From NCBI GenBank assembly GCA_902805535.1, contig CADCTN010000122.1, positions 1 to 39,691 on the forward strand: DNA of 39,691 nt, given 5' to 3'. Every line of letters begins with the position of its first letter. Positions within the stretch are counted from its first letter, which is position 1. The notes under the pieces are model-generated. The model was not told where the DNA came from. It was given only the letters and a program-made list of their open reading frames with translations, and searched no databases. The translations under genes were made by a program, and so were the position numbers. The stretch is from an uncultured Blastococcus sp. (lineage in GTDB: Bacteria > Actinomycetota > Actinomycetes > Mycobacteriales > Geodermatophilaceae). Of this stretch, positions 1 to 7,787 are shown piece by piece.

Positions 1-146
1 TAGACGGCCGAGGAGACCATCCCCACCTCGCGCGCGACCGCGCGCAGCGAGAGCGCCGCGGCACCGACCTCGGCCAGCTGGCGGCGGGCCGCGTCGGTGA
101 TCTCGGCGGTCAGCTCGGCGCGGACGCGTTCACGGGCGGTCGGCAT
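1..146 (-). CDS. TetR/AcrR-family regulator, N-terminal part (cut by window edge)
   Basis: Only the first 48 or so codons are present; the gene runs off the left edge. The visible part starts MPTARERVRAELTAEI and continues through AARRQLAEVGAAALSLRAVA and REVGMVSSAV, the first helices and helix-turn-helix of TetR-family DNA-binding domains. The ATG at 146-144 was chosen because the TetR N-terminus begins just after it. A GATCAT hexamer ends 6 nt upstream, so a leaderless start is possible. The gene follows the FAD oxidase on the same strand after a 52-nt gap. It is the obvious candidate to bind the palindromes at 1847-1915, but that is inferred from position. The ligand-binding domain is not visible. 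Confidence 0.85.
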   Translation of the reverse strand, partial: MPTARERVRAELTAEITDAARRQLAEVGAAALSLRAVAREVGMVSSAV

Positions 147-198
147 CCGGCGATGATCACCTGCGGAGAGCATGGGTCACAAGTGGGAGCGCCGCTCC

Positions 199-1770
199 TC
201 AGCGGCCGTGCCACCCGTCGGGGCGGGGATGGCCGTACCGGCTCGGGGCGATCGTGTCGTGCGGGTCGAGGAGCCGCTTGAGGCGCAGCGTCAGGTCCCG
301 CGCCGCGGCGTCGAGCGCCACCCGGTCGGTCCAGTCGGCGTGGTCGACGTCGAGCCGGTAGGGGAGGAAGCCGGCCCCGATGAAGAGCTCGTGCGCGCGG
401 TCCAGCGCGGCGTGCACCGCCGTCCGGTCCTCCGGGCCGAAGCGCACCGACATCACGAAGTCGGCGTACTCGGTGCTCAGGCCGTGCAGGACGGAGCCGA
501 ACCGCACGCCGGTCTCCGCGGCGAGCTGCTCCTTGAGCCGGTTGGCGGTGGCGATGTCCGCGCCGGTGAAGGGCACCAGCGGCAGGAAGAACAGCCAGCC
601 GCGGCCGCTGTCGTCGAGCTCCTCGGGGGTGGTGCCGAAGGTGGCGCCGAAGAGGACGTCGTTGTGGGTCGGGTCGCCGGCGTAGTTGGCCACGACGTCG
701 CGGGCCACCAGGTCGGCCGGCTCCTCGGCGCTGTCGACGTCGGTGAACGCGCCCGTGGCGTGCGCCTCGGCCACCAGGAGGCCGACCAGGGCGTCGATGG
801 TCCGGGCGGTGCCGTCGACGCACAGGTGCGCGACGAACTCCCCGGTGCCCGCCGTGCCGCCGTAGCGGGTGGTCGCCGCGTCGTCGTACAGCTTCGGGAC
901 GGCGTCGACGAGGCCGGCCACCAGCCAGTCGCGGATGGCGTCGACGGCGGGGACCAGCTTGTCGCCGGGGAACCGCACCCGCACGACGCGGGACCGCTCG
1001 GGCCGTGGCAGCAGGCGCACGACGGCGCCGGTGACGATGCCGAGGTCGGACTGGAGGAACAGCGGCAGGAGGCCGGGGCCCAGGCCGTGCGGATAGGCGG
1101 GTGTGACGCGGTCGGCCTCGGGCCACCAGCCCACGCGCACCAGGTCGCCGTCCGGGAGGACCACCTCGAGGCCGAGGAGATCCTCGACGCGCTGCGCCCG
1201 GAAACCGACGCCGCGCTCGATCGCGTTGCCGACGACGCTCGTGCACGAGGCGGAGTTGGTCACGTTGATCATGCGTGCGGTGCCGGCCAGCCGGGCGGCG
1301 AGCTGCCCCTGCGTGACGCCGGGGTCGATCACCGCGTAGCCGCGAGCGAGGTCCAGCTCCCGGATCTCGGTCAGGTCGCCGAGGTCGAGGGTGACGACGT
1401 CGTCGAAGGCGGGCTCGCGGGAGCCCAGCCCCCAGTTGCGCCCGGTGCTCAACGCCTGGAGACCGCACGCCGCGGGGAAGCGGTCGAAGGCGAGGACGAC
1501 GGCGCGGGCCTGCTGCGGCGTCCGGGGGCGGACCGTGCCGAGGACCGAGCGGCTGCGGAACATGCCGACGTTGGCGCTCCGGGCGATCGGCGCGGCCCGG
1601 CCGTCGCTGTCGACGGCGCTCACCACCCGGCCGGCACCCACGACGGCGGCGGCCGCCAGCAGCGCCTCGCGCGTGCCCGCGGCGTCCGGAGGGGCCACCG
1701 GACGAGGCGACGGCAGGCCCGTCGACGTCCGGGGGCCGGCGAATGCGTCGGGCAGTTCGGCGGTCGTCAC
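199..1770 (-). CDS. FAD-linked oxidoreductase, PCMH/VAO type
   Basis: The 523-aa product has a PCMH-type FAD-binding domain from about residue 70 to 260: VRPRTPQQARAVVLAF near residue 80, LSTGRNWGLGS near 107, then VIDPGVTQGQLAARL and TNSASCTSVVGNAIERGVG. The C-terminal half resembles the substrate cap of vanillyl-alcohol-oxidase/p-cresol-methylhydroxylase flavoenzymes, which oxidise phenolic or other alcohol side chains. I cannot name the substrate. No signal peptide is seen, so it is probably cytoplasmic. The start is GTG at 1770-1768, with a CACGCT hexamer ending 6 nt upstream, which suggests a leaderless mRNA. It lies upstream of the tetR gene on the same strand and diverges from the epimerase gene, so the three may form one regulated unit. 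Confidence 0.82.
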   Translation of the reverse strand: MTTAELPDAFAGPRTSTGLPSPRPVAPPDAAGTREALLAAAAVVGAGRVVSAVDSDGRAAPIARSANVGMFRSRSVLGTVRPRTPQQARAVVLAFDRFPAACGLQALSTGRNWGLGSREPAFDDVVTLDLGDLTEIRELDLARGYAVIDPGVTQGQLAARLAGTARMINVTNSASCTSVVGNAIERGVGFRAQRVEDLLGLEVVLPDGDLVRVGWWPEADRVTPAYPHGLGPGLLPLFLQSDLGIVTGAVVRLLPRPERSRVVRVRFPGDKLVPAVDAIRDWLVAGLVDAVPKLYDDAATTRYGGTAGTGEFVAHLCVDGTARTIDALVGLLVAEAHATGAFTDVDSAEEPADLVARDVVANYAGDPTHNDVLFGATFGTTPEELDDSGRGWLFFLPLVPFTGADIATANRLKEQLAAETGVRFGSVLHGLSTEYADFVMSVRFGPEDRTAVHAALDRAHELFIGAGFLPYRLDVDHADWTDRVALDAAARDLTLRLKRLLDPHDTIAPSRYGHPRPDGWHGR

Positions 1771-1846
1771 GCACTCAGCGTGACCGATGGGCGGCGATGC
1801 GTATGTCTGCGACCCGCCGACACGCGTTCAGAGCACGTGTCAATTA

Positions 1847-1915
1847 CGAGAGCACCGCTCTTGACGGACGCGGGAGGAGAGAGCAGTCTGGCGGGGAACG
1901 AGAGCACTGCTCTCG
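1847..1915. promoter_or_regulatory. Repeated palindromic operator upstream of the epimerase gene
   Basis: A perfect 17-bp palindrome, CGAGAGCACTGCTCTCG, lies at 1899-1915. A near-perfect copy, CGAGAGCACCGCTCTTG, lies at 1847-1863. Their centres (1907 and 1855) are 52 bp apart, about five helical turns. Extra half-sites GAGAGCA at 1879-1885 and AGAGCA at 1830-1835 lie between and beside them. The size and symmetry suit a TetR-family dimer. The sites sit between the divergent oxidase and epimerase starts, close to the epimerase. Confidence 0.7.
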
Positions 1916-1936
1916 ACCCAACTCCGAGGAGGTCTC

Positions 1937-2866
1937 ATGGCACTGCACGTGATCGTCGGCAAAGGTCCGGTCGGGACGACGACGGCCGAGGAACTCCTCG
2001 CCCGCGGCCACCAGGTGCGCATCCTGTCCCGCAGCGGCGGGCGCTCGACCGGCGCGGTGGAGCACCGGCGGGTGGACGCCGGCAACGCCGCCGCGCTGAC
2101 CGAGGCCGCCCGCGGCGCGGCCGCTCTCTACAACGCCGTCAACCCGGCCTACCACCGGTGGCCCGCCGACTGGCCGCCCGTCGCGGCGGCCCTGCTCGTC
2201 GCGGCGGAGCGCACCGGGGCGGTCCTGGTCACCATGTCCAACCTCTACGGCTACGGCCGCCCGACGGGACCGATGACGCCGGAGGCGCCGCTGGCCGCCA
2301 CCGACCTCAAGGGCCGGGTGCGGATCCGGATGTGGCAGGAGGCGCTGGCCGCGCACGAGTCCGGCCGGGTGCGGGTGACCGAGGCGCGTGCGGCGGACTT
2401 CGTGGGACCGCAGGTCCCCGCCGACCACTCGCACCTGGTCCGCCAGCTGTCGACGATCCGCAAGGGCCGGCGCGCCTGGGTGATCGGGGACCCGGACGCC
2501 AGGCGCAGCTGGGCCTACCTCCCCGATGTCGCCGCCACCCTGGCCACCCTGGGCACCGACGAGCGGGCCCTCGGTCGCGCCTGGCACGTGCCGAACACCG
2601 CGCCCCGCTCGCAGCGGGAGGCGCTGGAGGCCGTCGCCACCGCGATGGGCGTCCCGCCGGTGCCGGTGAGCGGCATCCCGTGGCCGGTGCTGCGTGCCGT
2701 GGGCGTCGCCGTCCCGGTGATGCGGGAGGTCGTGGACATCCGGCACCAGTGGGACCAGGACTTCATCACCGACGCGTCCGCGACGACGCAGACCTTCGGC
2801 CTCGCGGCCACGCCCTGGGAGGAGGTCGTCCGCGCCACGGTCTCGGGCGTGCCGGCGACCGCCTGA
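1937..2866 (+). CDS. NAD(P)-dependent epimerase/dehydratase (extended SDR)
   Basis: The 309-aa product is an extended short-chain dehydrogenase. The N-terminus LHVIVGKGPVGTTTAEELLA is a Rossmann nucleotide-binding motif of the GxGPVG form. Further on are LYNAVNPAYHRW, SNLYGYG (the active-site tyrosine region) and ARRSWAYLPDVAATLATLG, typical of NAD-dependent epimerase/dehydratase proteins. The substrate is unknown. Start ATG 1937 is supported by a strong Shine-Dalgarno GAGGAGG at 1926-1932, so this mRNA has a leader. It diverges from the FAD oxidase, and the palindromes at 1847-1915 lie just upstream, which suggests repression and induction by the neighbouring TetR protein. A role in modifying a small xenobiotic or cofactor together with the oxidase is possible but not shown. 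Confidence 0.85.
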   Translation: MALHVIVGKGPVGTTTAEELLARGHQVRILSRSGGRSTGAVEHRRVDAGNAAALTEAARGAAALYNAVNPAYHRWPADWPPVAAALLVAAERTGAVLVTMSNLYGYGRPTGPMTPEAPLAATDLKGRVRIRMWQEALAAHESGRVRVTEARAADFVGPQVPADHSHLVRQLSTIRKGRRAWVIGDPDARRSWAYLPDVAATLATLGTDERALGRAWHVPNTAPRSQREALEAVATAMGVPPVPVSGIPWPVLRAVGVAVPVMREVVDIRHQWDQDFITDASATTQTFGLAATPWEEVVRATVSGVPATA

Positions 2867-2887
2867 GGGCCGTGCTCGCGCCGTCAT

Positions 2888-2893
2888 TACCGT
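2888..2893 (+). promoter_or_regulatory. -10 hexamer (TACCGT) for the small membrane ORF
   Basis: TACCGT ends 6 nt before ATG 2900, the spacing expected when transcription starts at the start codon. No clear -35 is seen. Confidence 0.5.
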
Positions 2894-2899
2894 GGGCCC

Positions 2900-3004
2900 A
2901 TGGTTTCTGCCTGGGTTGTGGCCGGCCTGGCGTCGCTGGGCGCGCTCGCCTGTGCCGCCGGTGCCTACCGGCTGGCGCGCCGGCCGACGGGAGTCCGGCG
3001 ATGA
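2900..3004 (+). CDS. 34-aa single-span membrane peptide
   Basis: This short ORF reads MVSAWVVAGLASLGALACAA followed by GAYRLARRPTGVRR. It has one hydrophobic segment (residues 3-22) and a basic tail, so it is probably an inner-membrane peptide with its C-terminus in the cytoplasm. It has its own candidate -10 (TACCGT, 2888-2893), 6 nt before the ATG. Its TGA stop (3002-3004) overlaps the ATG of the next gene in ATGA, so translation of the nitrobindin-like gene is probably coupled to it. No family is recognised. It could instead be a leader peptide whose main job is to feed ribosomes into the next gene. Confidence 0.5.
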   Translation: MVSAWVVAGLASLGALACAAGAYRLARRPTGVRR

Positions 3005-3546
3005 GCGGACCCACCGAGCTGCCGGTGCCCGACACCGTCGACGTCCGCAGCGGCCCGGAGGTCTCCGCGGAACTGCTCTCGGTGCTGCCGCTGCTCGGCG
3101 AGTGGCACGGCGAGGGTGTCCTGAACGGCGCTGCGGCGGGGTCCGATCATGATCTCCGGTTCGGGCAGTGGATCCGGTTCGCCCACGACGGGCGTGGCTT
3201 CCTCGCCTACGAGTCGCGGTCCTGGCAGCTCACCGACGACGGCGGGATCGTCGGCCCCGGCGTCCGCGAGTCCGGCTTCTGGAAGCCTCGGGGGGAGGAC
3301 GACGTCGAGCTGCTCGTGGCCGGCCCCGAGGGGCTGGTCGAGATCTACCTCGGTCGCGCCCTGACGACGACCAGCTGGGAGCTGTCCACCGACGTCCTGG
3401 CCCGGACGCCCGACGCCCCGGACGTCACCCGCGCGGTGCGCCTGTACGGCATCGTCGACGGTGCCCTGCTCTACGCGATCGACCGCGCGGGGCCCGACGA
3501 GGCGCCCCGCCCCTGGATGTCCGCCCGATTGGAGCGCCTCCGCTGA
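3001..3546 (+). CDS. Nitrobindin-like (FABP-fold/THAP4-type) beta-barrel protein
   Basis: The 181-aa product belongs to the nitrobindin-like family (once DUF1794), ten-stranded beta-barrels that in studied members bind heme b and act on peroxynitrite or NO. It has the family signature G-E-W-x-G-x-G at residues 33-39, and a matching core with FRESGFWKP-like and ELLVAGPEGLVEIYLGR-like stretches. In heme-binding members a histidine near the C-terminus ligates the iron. Here the matching stretch reads PRPWMSARLERL (about residues 169-180), with Trp and Met and no His. This may therefore be a paralogue that does not bind heme in the usual way. ATG 3001 overlaps the stop of the 34-aa ORF, and its stop overlaps the CTG start of the DUF885 gene. 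Confidence 0.82.
   Translation: MSGPTELPVPDTVDVRSGPEVSAELLSVLPLLGEWHGEGVLNGAAAGSDHDLRFGQWIRFAHDGRGFLAYESRSWQLTDDGGIVGPGVRESGFWKPRGEDDVELLVAGPEGLVEIYLGRALTTTSWELSTDVLARTPDAPDVTRAVRLYGIVDGALLYAIDRAGPDEAPRPWMSARLERLR
3531..3534 (+). promoter_or_regulatory. Shine-Dalgarno GGAG for the CTG start of DUF885
   Basis: GGAG lies 8 nt before CTG 3543. It supports this non-standard start in the absence of any ATG, GTG or TTG upstream of the conserved N-terminal region in this frame. Confidence 0.5.
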
Positions 3547-5246
3547 ACGCCACGCCCTCGTCCACCCCGCGACAGGTCGCCGACGCCTACGTGGAGGCGG
3601 TCAGCGACCTCGACCCCGTCGTCGCGACGAGCCTGGGCAACCGGCCCGGCGACGACCGGCTCCCGGACTACGGCCCGGCGGGTCTGGAGGCCGAGGCCGA
3701 CCTGGCCCGCGCGACCCTCGCCGAGCTGGACCGCGTGCTGGCGGGCGACCCGTCGCTGCACGACGACCCGGTCGAGCGCAGCTGCGCCCGGCTGCTCCGC
3801 GAGCGCCTGGGTGCCGAGCTGGCCGCGCACGACGCCGGCGAGGGCTACCGGGCGCTGTCCAACCTGTTCAGCCCGGTCCACTCCGTCCGGCAGGTCTTCC
3901 TCATCATGCCGACGCAGTCGGTGGAGGACTGGGCCGTCGTCGCCCGCCGGCTGGCCCGGGTCCCGGAGGCCTACGCCGGGTTCCGCGCCTCGCTGGAGGA
4001 GGGCACCCGCCGCGGGCTGTTCGTGGCGCCGCGGCAGGTGCGCACCGTCGTGGGGCAGCTGGACGAGTGGCTGACCGGGCCGTACTTCGCGTCGTTCGTC
4101 GCCGCCGGACCGGAGCCGCTGCGCGCCGAGCTGTCCCGGGCCGCTGCCGCGGCCGACGGTGCGGTTGCCGCGATCCGCGACTACCTGCGCGACGAGTACG
4201 CACCCCGGGCCGAGGGGACCCCGGACGCGGTCGGCCGGGAGCGCTACGCCGTCGCCGCGCGCCGGTGGACCGGCTCCGACCTCGGCGTCGGGACCGGGCT
4301 GGAGGACGCCTACGCGTGGGGCTGGGCCGAGCACCGGCGGATCCTGGCCGAGCAGCGCACCGAGGCGGGCAAGGTCGTGCCCGGCGGGACGCCCATGGAC
4401 GCCATGCGCTGGCTGGACGAGCACGGCCCGGCGGTCGAGGGCGTGGCGGCGATCCGCGAGCGCCTCCAGGCGATGATGGACGACGCCATCGCGGCCCTGG
4501 ACGGGACGCACTTCGACCTCGCGGAGCCGGTCCGCCAGGTGGAGGCGATGATCGCCCCTCCCGGCAGCGCGGCGGCGCCCTACTACACCCGCCCGGCACA
4601 GGACTTCTCCCGCCCCGGGCGAACCTGGCTGCCCACCCTCGGCCGCGAGCGCTTCCCGCTCTGGGACCTCATCTCGATCTGGTACCACGAGGGCGTTCCG
4701 GGCCACCACCTCCAGCTGGCCCAGTGGGCCTACGTGTCCAAGCAGCTCTCGACCTACCAGACGTCGCTGGGCTCGGTGGGCGCGAACGTGGAGGGCTGGG
4801 CGCTGTACGCCGAGCGACTCATGGACGAGCTCGGTTACCTGACCGACCCCGCCGCTCGGCTGGGCTACCTCGACGCGCAGCAGCTGCGCGCCGTCCGGGT
4901 GGTCATCGACATCGGCATGCACCTGCGGCTGCCGATCCCTGACGACGCCGAGGGAGTTCTCGCCGAGCACCGCGGGCAGCCCTGGACGCCCGAGCTCGCA
5001 CGCGCGTTCCTGGGCGAGAACTCCGGTGCCGACCTCGCGTTCCTCGACAGCGAGCTGGTCCGCTACCTCGGCATCCCGGGGCAGGCGATCAGCTACAAGC
5101 TCGGCGAGCGGGCCTGGCTGGAGGGCCGGGCGGCGGCGAAGGCGACGCGGGGGGCTGCCTTCGACCTCAAGGCGTGGCACATGGCCGCGCTCTCCCAGGG
5201 CTCCCTGGGCCTGGACGACCTCGCGGCCGAGCTCGCGGAACTCTGA
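3543..5246 (+). CDS. DUF885 family putative zinc metallopeptidase
   Basis: The 567-aa product is a DUF885 protein. The family signature WYHEGVPGHHLQLA lies near residue 380, and its His and Glu residues are the predicted metal site. NVEGWALYAERLMDELGYL follows about 40 residues later, and the protein ends with the usual ENSGADLAFLDSE and ISYKLGERAWLE segments. Members are predicted cytoplasmic metallo-carboxypeptidases. The conserved N-terminus (RQVADAYVEAVSDLDPVVAT) begins before any ATG, GTG or TTG in frame. The best start is CTG 3543, which overlaps the upstream stop in CTGA and has GGAG 8 nt before it. GTG 3591 is the alternative but would cut conserved residues. It is the last gene of the string that starts at 2900. 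Confidence 0.88.
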   Translation: MNATPSSTPRQVADAYVEAVSDLDPVVATSLGNRPGDDRLPDYGPAGLEAEADLARATLAELDRVLAGDPSLHDDPVERSCARLLRERLGAELAAHDAGEGYRALSNLFSPVHSVRQVFLIMPTQSVEDWAVVARRLARVPEAYAGFRASLEEGTRRGLFVAPRQVRTVVGQLDEWLTGPYFASFVAAGPEPLRAELSRAAAAADGAVAAIRDYLRDEYAPRAEGTPDAVGRERYAVAARRWTGSDLGVGTGLEDAYAWGWAEHRRILAEQRTEAGKVVPGGTPMDAMRWLDEHGPAVEGVAAIRERLQAMMDDAIAALDGTHFDLAEPVRQVEAMIAPPGSAAAPYYTRPAQDFSRPGRTWLPTLGRERFPLWDLISIWYHEGVPGHHLQLAQWAYVSKQLSTYQTSLGSVGANVEGWALYAERLMDELGYLTDPAARLGYLDAQQLRAVRVVIDIGMHLRLPIPDDAEGVLAEHRGQPWTPELARAFLGENSGADLAFLDSELVRYLGIPGQAISYKLGERAWLEGRAAAKATRGAAFDLKAWHMAALSQGSLGLDDLAAELAEL

Positions 5247-5289
5247 GCGGTCGGATCGCCCGGCGCTAGGCGGTCGGATCGCCCGGCGC
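5247..5289. repeat. Perfect 20-bp direct repeat at a convergent gene junction
   Basis: GCGGTCGGATCGCCCGGCGC occurs at 5247-5266 and again at 5270-5289, a 23-bp period. The first copy fills the 19-bp gap between two convergent genes. The second encodes the last residues of the minus-strand protein (APGDPTA). It looks like a recent tandem duplication spanning the stop codon. Confidence 0.9.
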
Positions 5290-5949
5290 GACGGCCAGCG
5301 CCTCCAGGCCCGCGGCGCCGAGCACCTGGGCGATGCACGCGGCACTGCCGCCGACGTAGCTGCTGCGCAGGTCCACGTCGGTGACCACGCACCACGCCTG
5401 ATCGGCCGGCCACCACAGGTTGGCGCTCTGCTCGTGCGGCTCGGGCGCCAGGTTGCGGACGGCGTCGCTCACCGCCCCGCGGACGAGGACGACGTCCCGT
5501 TCACCGCGCAGCAGCAGGCGCGGCGGCGCGCCGGGGTCGGTCAGGTCGTAGCCGAAACCGTCCCACCGGCCGAAGAGGCACTCGTCGGGTGTGGTCGTGT
5601 GCCGGGCCAGGATCCCGGCCAGCCGGCCGGCCGGCCCGACGGGGAGGTGGCCCTCGCTCGGGCCGTCGTCCCAGACCGGCGGCTGGCTCTCGACCGGGCC
5701 CCGGGTGAGGACATCCCACCGCGCGAGCCGGTCGGCGACGGTGCCGTTGTGCGCGGCGACCTCGGTCCAGGGGATCTCGACGTCGTCGTCCCCGGCGTAG
5801 CGGACGGCGGGGTGCAGGACGCGGGCGTAGCCGTCGAAGACGGCGGGCACGAGGCTCGCCACGGTGCCGCGCTCGCCGCGACGGCGGGCGGCGGAGATCC
5901 ACACGCCCCGGGAGACATCGGTCTCGACCGGGAGTCCGCCGAGCTCCAC
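5266..5949 (-). CDS. Protein of unknown function
   Basis: The 227-aa product has no motif I can assign. It is soluble, acidic and rich in aromatic residues, with features such as VWISAARRRGERGTV near the start, IPWTEVAAHNG in the middle, and SANLWWPADQAWCVVTDVDL then YVGGS near the C-terminus. It resembles actinobacterial hypothetical proteins of similar size. The start was set at GTG 5949-5947 because a TAGGTT hexamer (minus strand, 5962-5957) ends 7 nt before it. An upstream ATG in the same frame would add about 65 arginine- and serine-rich residues that look like non-coding translation. It faces the DUF885 gene, and its last codons lie in the 20-bp duplicated unit. Confidence 0.65.
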   Translation of the reverse strand: MELGGLPVETDVSRGVWISAARRRGERGTVASLVPAVFDGYARVLHPAVRYAGDDDVEIPWTEVAAHNGTVADRLARWDVLTRGPVESQPPVWDDGPSEGHLPVGPAGRLAGILARHTTTPDECLFGRWDGFGYDLTDPGAPPRLLLRGERDVVLVRGAVSDAVRNLAPEPHEQSANLWWPADQAWCVVTDVDLRSSYVGGSAACIAQVLGAAGLEALAVAPGDPTA

Positions 5950-5956
5950 GGGAGGG

Positions 5957-5962
5957 AACCTA
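5957..5962 (-). promoter_or_regulatory. -10 hexamer (TAGGTT) for the unknown gene at 5949
   Basis: On the minus strand TAGGTT ends 7 nt before GTG 5949. This supports a leaderless start and excludes the longer ORF. Confidence 0.55.
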
Positions 5963-6345
5963 CCCGGAGAACGGACAACCCCCGGGCTGCTCCGCGGCGC
6001 TCCCTCGGAAGAGAGCCGCACGCGGGCCGACTGGACAAATGTCGGCGGCCCGGGGGTCGGGTGACTGTCCGGTTCTCGCTCGCCGCCGTACGACGGACGG
6101 GCGATCTGCCGTCGCTCGGAATTGCGTCCGAACGGGCGGCCCATCTGGACGGCGGCTAGCGGACAGCCACCTCACGTGTCCTGTAGCTCTGCAAGTTACG
6201 GACCACCTCCTCTCTCGTGTACGACGAAAGTACGTCGCGATCGAAGGGTCGTGCAACGGGAATTTTCAGCTCTCGATGTGATCGGACGGGCTCCACGCCC
6301 CGGTCCGCTCCTCACTCGTTCCTCGCTGCGATGCTCCCGGGGCTG
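5963..6345. other. Gene-free stretch between the unknown gene and nhaA
   Basis: I see no convincing gene in this stretch. The part from about 6180 to 6285 is less GC-rich than its surroundings and holds a small inverted repeat, CGACG-AAAGTA-CGTCG (about 6223-6238). The part next to nhaA (about 6290-6340) is a GAGCATCG/AGCGAG-type repeat read on the minus strand, directly after the nhaA stop. A small RNA cannot be excluded. Confidence 0.5.
6290..6345 (-). repeat. GAGCATCG-type intergenic repeat after nhaA
   Basis: On the minus strand, just after the nhaA stop, the sequence contains GGGAGCATCGCAGCGAGGAA followed by CGAGTGAGGAGCGGACCGG. The same kind of sequence directly follows the ygfZ stop at 9356. 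It appears to be a dispersed, GAGCGAG-rich intergenic element. Confidence 0.5.
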
Positions 6346-7704
6346 TCACCCGTCGGCGGACGGGCGCGGGGAGACGTCGCCGTCCGGCCGGGCGCGGCGG
6401 TCGTCGACCGGGTCCCAGGCGTCCGGGATGCCGTCCTGGTCGACGTCGCGGTTCTCCTCCTCGTACATCCGCTTGTAGCCGCTGTTGCGCAGCCGCAGCA
6501 CGACGGTCGCCAGCAGGGCGGCCGCCAGCGTGCCGACGAGGATGCCGACCTTCGCGTGGTCGTAGCTGGCGCTCTCGGCGCCGTAGGCCAGCTCGGTGAT
6601 CAGCAGCGAGACGGTGAAGCCGATGCCGCCCAGGAGGGAGAGCCCGAGGACGTCGGGCCAGCCGAGGTTCTCGTCGAGCTGGGCGCGGGTGAAGCGGGAG
6701 ACCAGCCAGGTGGCCCCGGTGATGCCGATGGCCTTGCCGAGGACGAGTCCGGCCATGATGCCGATGGCGATGCTGTCGCCGAGCGATGCGCCGAGGCCGG
6801 AGAGCCCGCCGACCGCGACGCCCGCGGAGAAGAACGCGAAGACCGGGACGGCGACCCCGGCCGACAGCGGGCGGATGCGGTGCTCGAACTGCTCGGCCAG
6901 CCCCGGCCCGGCGTCGGGCCCGCCGGCGGCGTCGCTGCGCACCACCGGCACGGTGAAGGCCAGCAGCACGCCGGCGACGGTCGCGTGGATGCCCGACTCG
7001 TGCATGAAGACCCAGGTGAGCACCGCGAGAGGGAGGAGCAGCCACCAGGACCGCACGCGCTTCTGCACCAGGAACCCGAACACCGCCAGGGGCAGCAGGG
7101 TCAGTGCGAGGAAGGCGATCGACAGCTGCTCGGTGTAGAAGATCGCGATGACGACGATCGCGAGCAGGTCGTCGACCACGGCGAGGGTGAGCAGGAAGGT
7201 GCGCAGCGCGCTGGGCAGGTGCGTGCTGATCACCGCCAGGACGGCGAGCGCGAAGGCGATGTCGGTCGCGGACGGAATGGCCCAGCCCCGGAGGGACCCC
7301 GCTTCACCGCCCAGGTTGAACAGCACGAACAGCAGTGCGGGGACGGCCATGCCGCCGACGGCGGCGGCGATGGGCAGCGCGGCCCGGCGGGGCTCGCGGA
7401 GGTCACCCGCGACGAACTCGCGCTTGAGCTCCAGGCCGGCGACGAAGAAGAAGATCGCCAGGAGGCCGTCGGCGGCCCAGGTGCCCAGCGACAGGTCCAG
7501 GTGCAGGGACGCCGGCCCGACCCGGATGTCGCGCAGCGTCTCGTAGGCCGCGCCCCAGGGGGAGTTGGCCCAGACCAGCGCGACCGCGGCACCGACGAGC
7601 AGCAGCGCCCCGCCGACGGTCTCCTTGCGGAGGACGGCGGCGATGCGCTGGGCCTCGGAATAGGACCCGCGGCTCAGCAGCGGGGACGAGGACGAGGAAG
7701 GCAC
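6346..7704 (-). CDS. nhaA: Na+/H+ antiporter NhaA
   Basis: The 452-aa inner-membrane protein exchanges Na+ for H+. It has about twelve hydrophobic segments and the family's paired aspartates in [15 protein letters not shown]. Also present are [29 protein letters not shown] and [15 protein letters not shown]. The start is GTG 7704-7702 with GGAG about 9 nt upstream. It is longer than E. coli NhaA (388 aa), partly through a cytoplasmic tail with one acidic DVDQDGIPD motif (residues 420-428). That motif resembles a thrombospondin-type-3 or EF-hand calcium loop. The gene diverges from the Fur-family gene, and a GAGCGAG-rich repeat follows its stop. Confidence 0.95.
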   Translation of the reverse strand: MPSSSSSPLLSRGSYSEAQRIAAVLRKETVGGALLLVGAAVALVWANSPWGAAYETLRDIRVGPASLHLDLSLGTWAADGLLAIFFFVAGLELKREFVAGDLREPRRAALPIAAAVGGMAVPALLFVLFNLGGEAGSLRGWAIPSATDIAFALAVLAVISTHLPSALRTFLLTLAVVDDLLAIVVIAIFYTEQLSIAFLALTLLPLAVFGFLVQKRVRSWWLLLPLAVLTWVFMHESGIHATVAGVLLAFTVPVVRSDAAGGPDAGPGLAEQFEHRIRPLSAGVAVPVFAFFSAGVAVGGLSGLGASLGDSIAIGIMAGLVLGKAIGITGATWLVSRFTRAQLDENLGWPDVLGLSLLGGIGFTVSLLITELAYGAESASYDHAKVGILVGTLAAALLATVVLRLRNSGYKRMYEEENRDVDQDGIPDAWDPVDDRRARPDGDVSPRPSADG

Positions 7705-7787
7705 GGGGGCGGCTCCATGGCGCGAGGGTCGGCTGAGACGTTGCCGACCAGACTTCCCGGCGCACCGGGGAGCACAGTACCGGGAAC

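Noticed and set aside
172-3546. Very long plus-strand ORF (1124 codons) spanning the oxidase and epimerase
   Set aside because: It is antisense to the FAD oxidase and out of frame with the epimerase for most of its length. Only its last 181 codons are a real gene. Long open frames are expected at this GC content.
6223-6238. CGACG-AAAGTA-CGTCG hairpin as a small RNA or riboswitch
   Set aside because: The stem is only 5 bp, and no promoter, terminator or known riboswitch core could be recognised around it.
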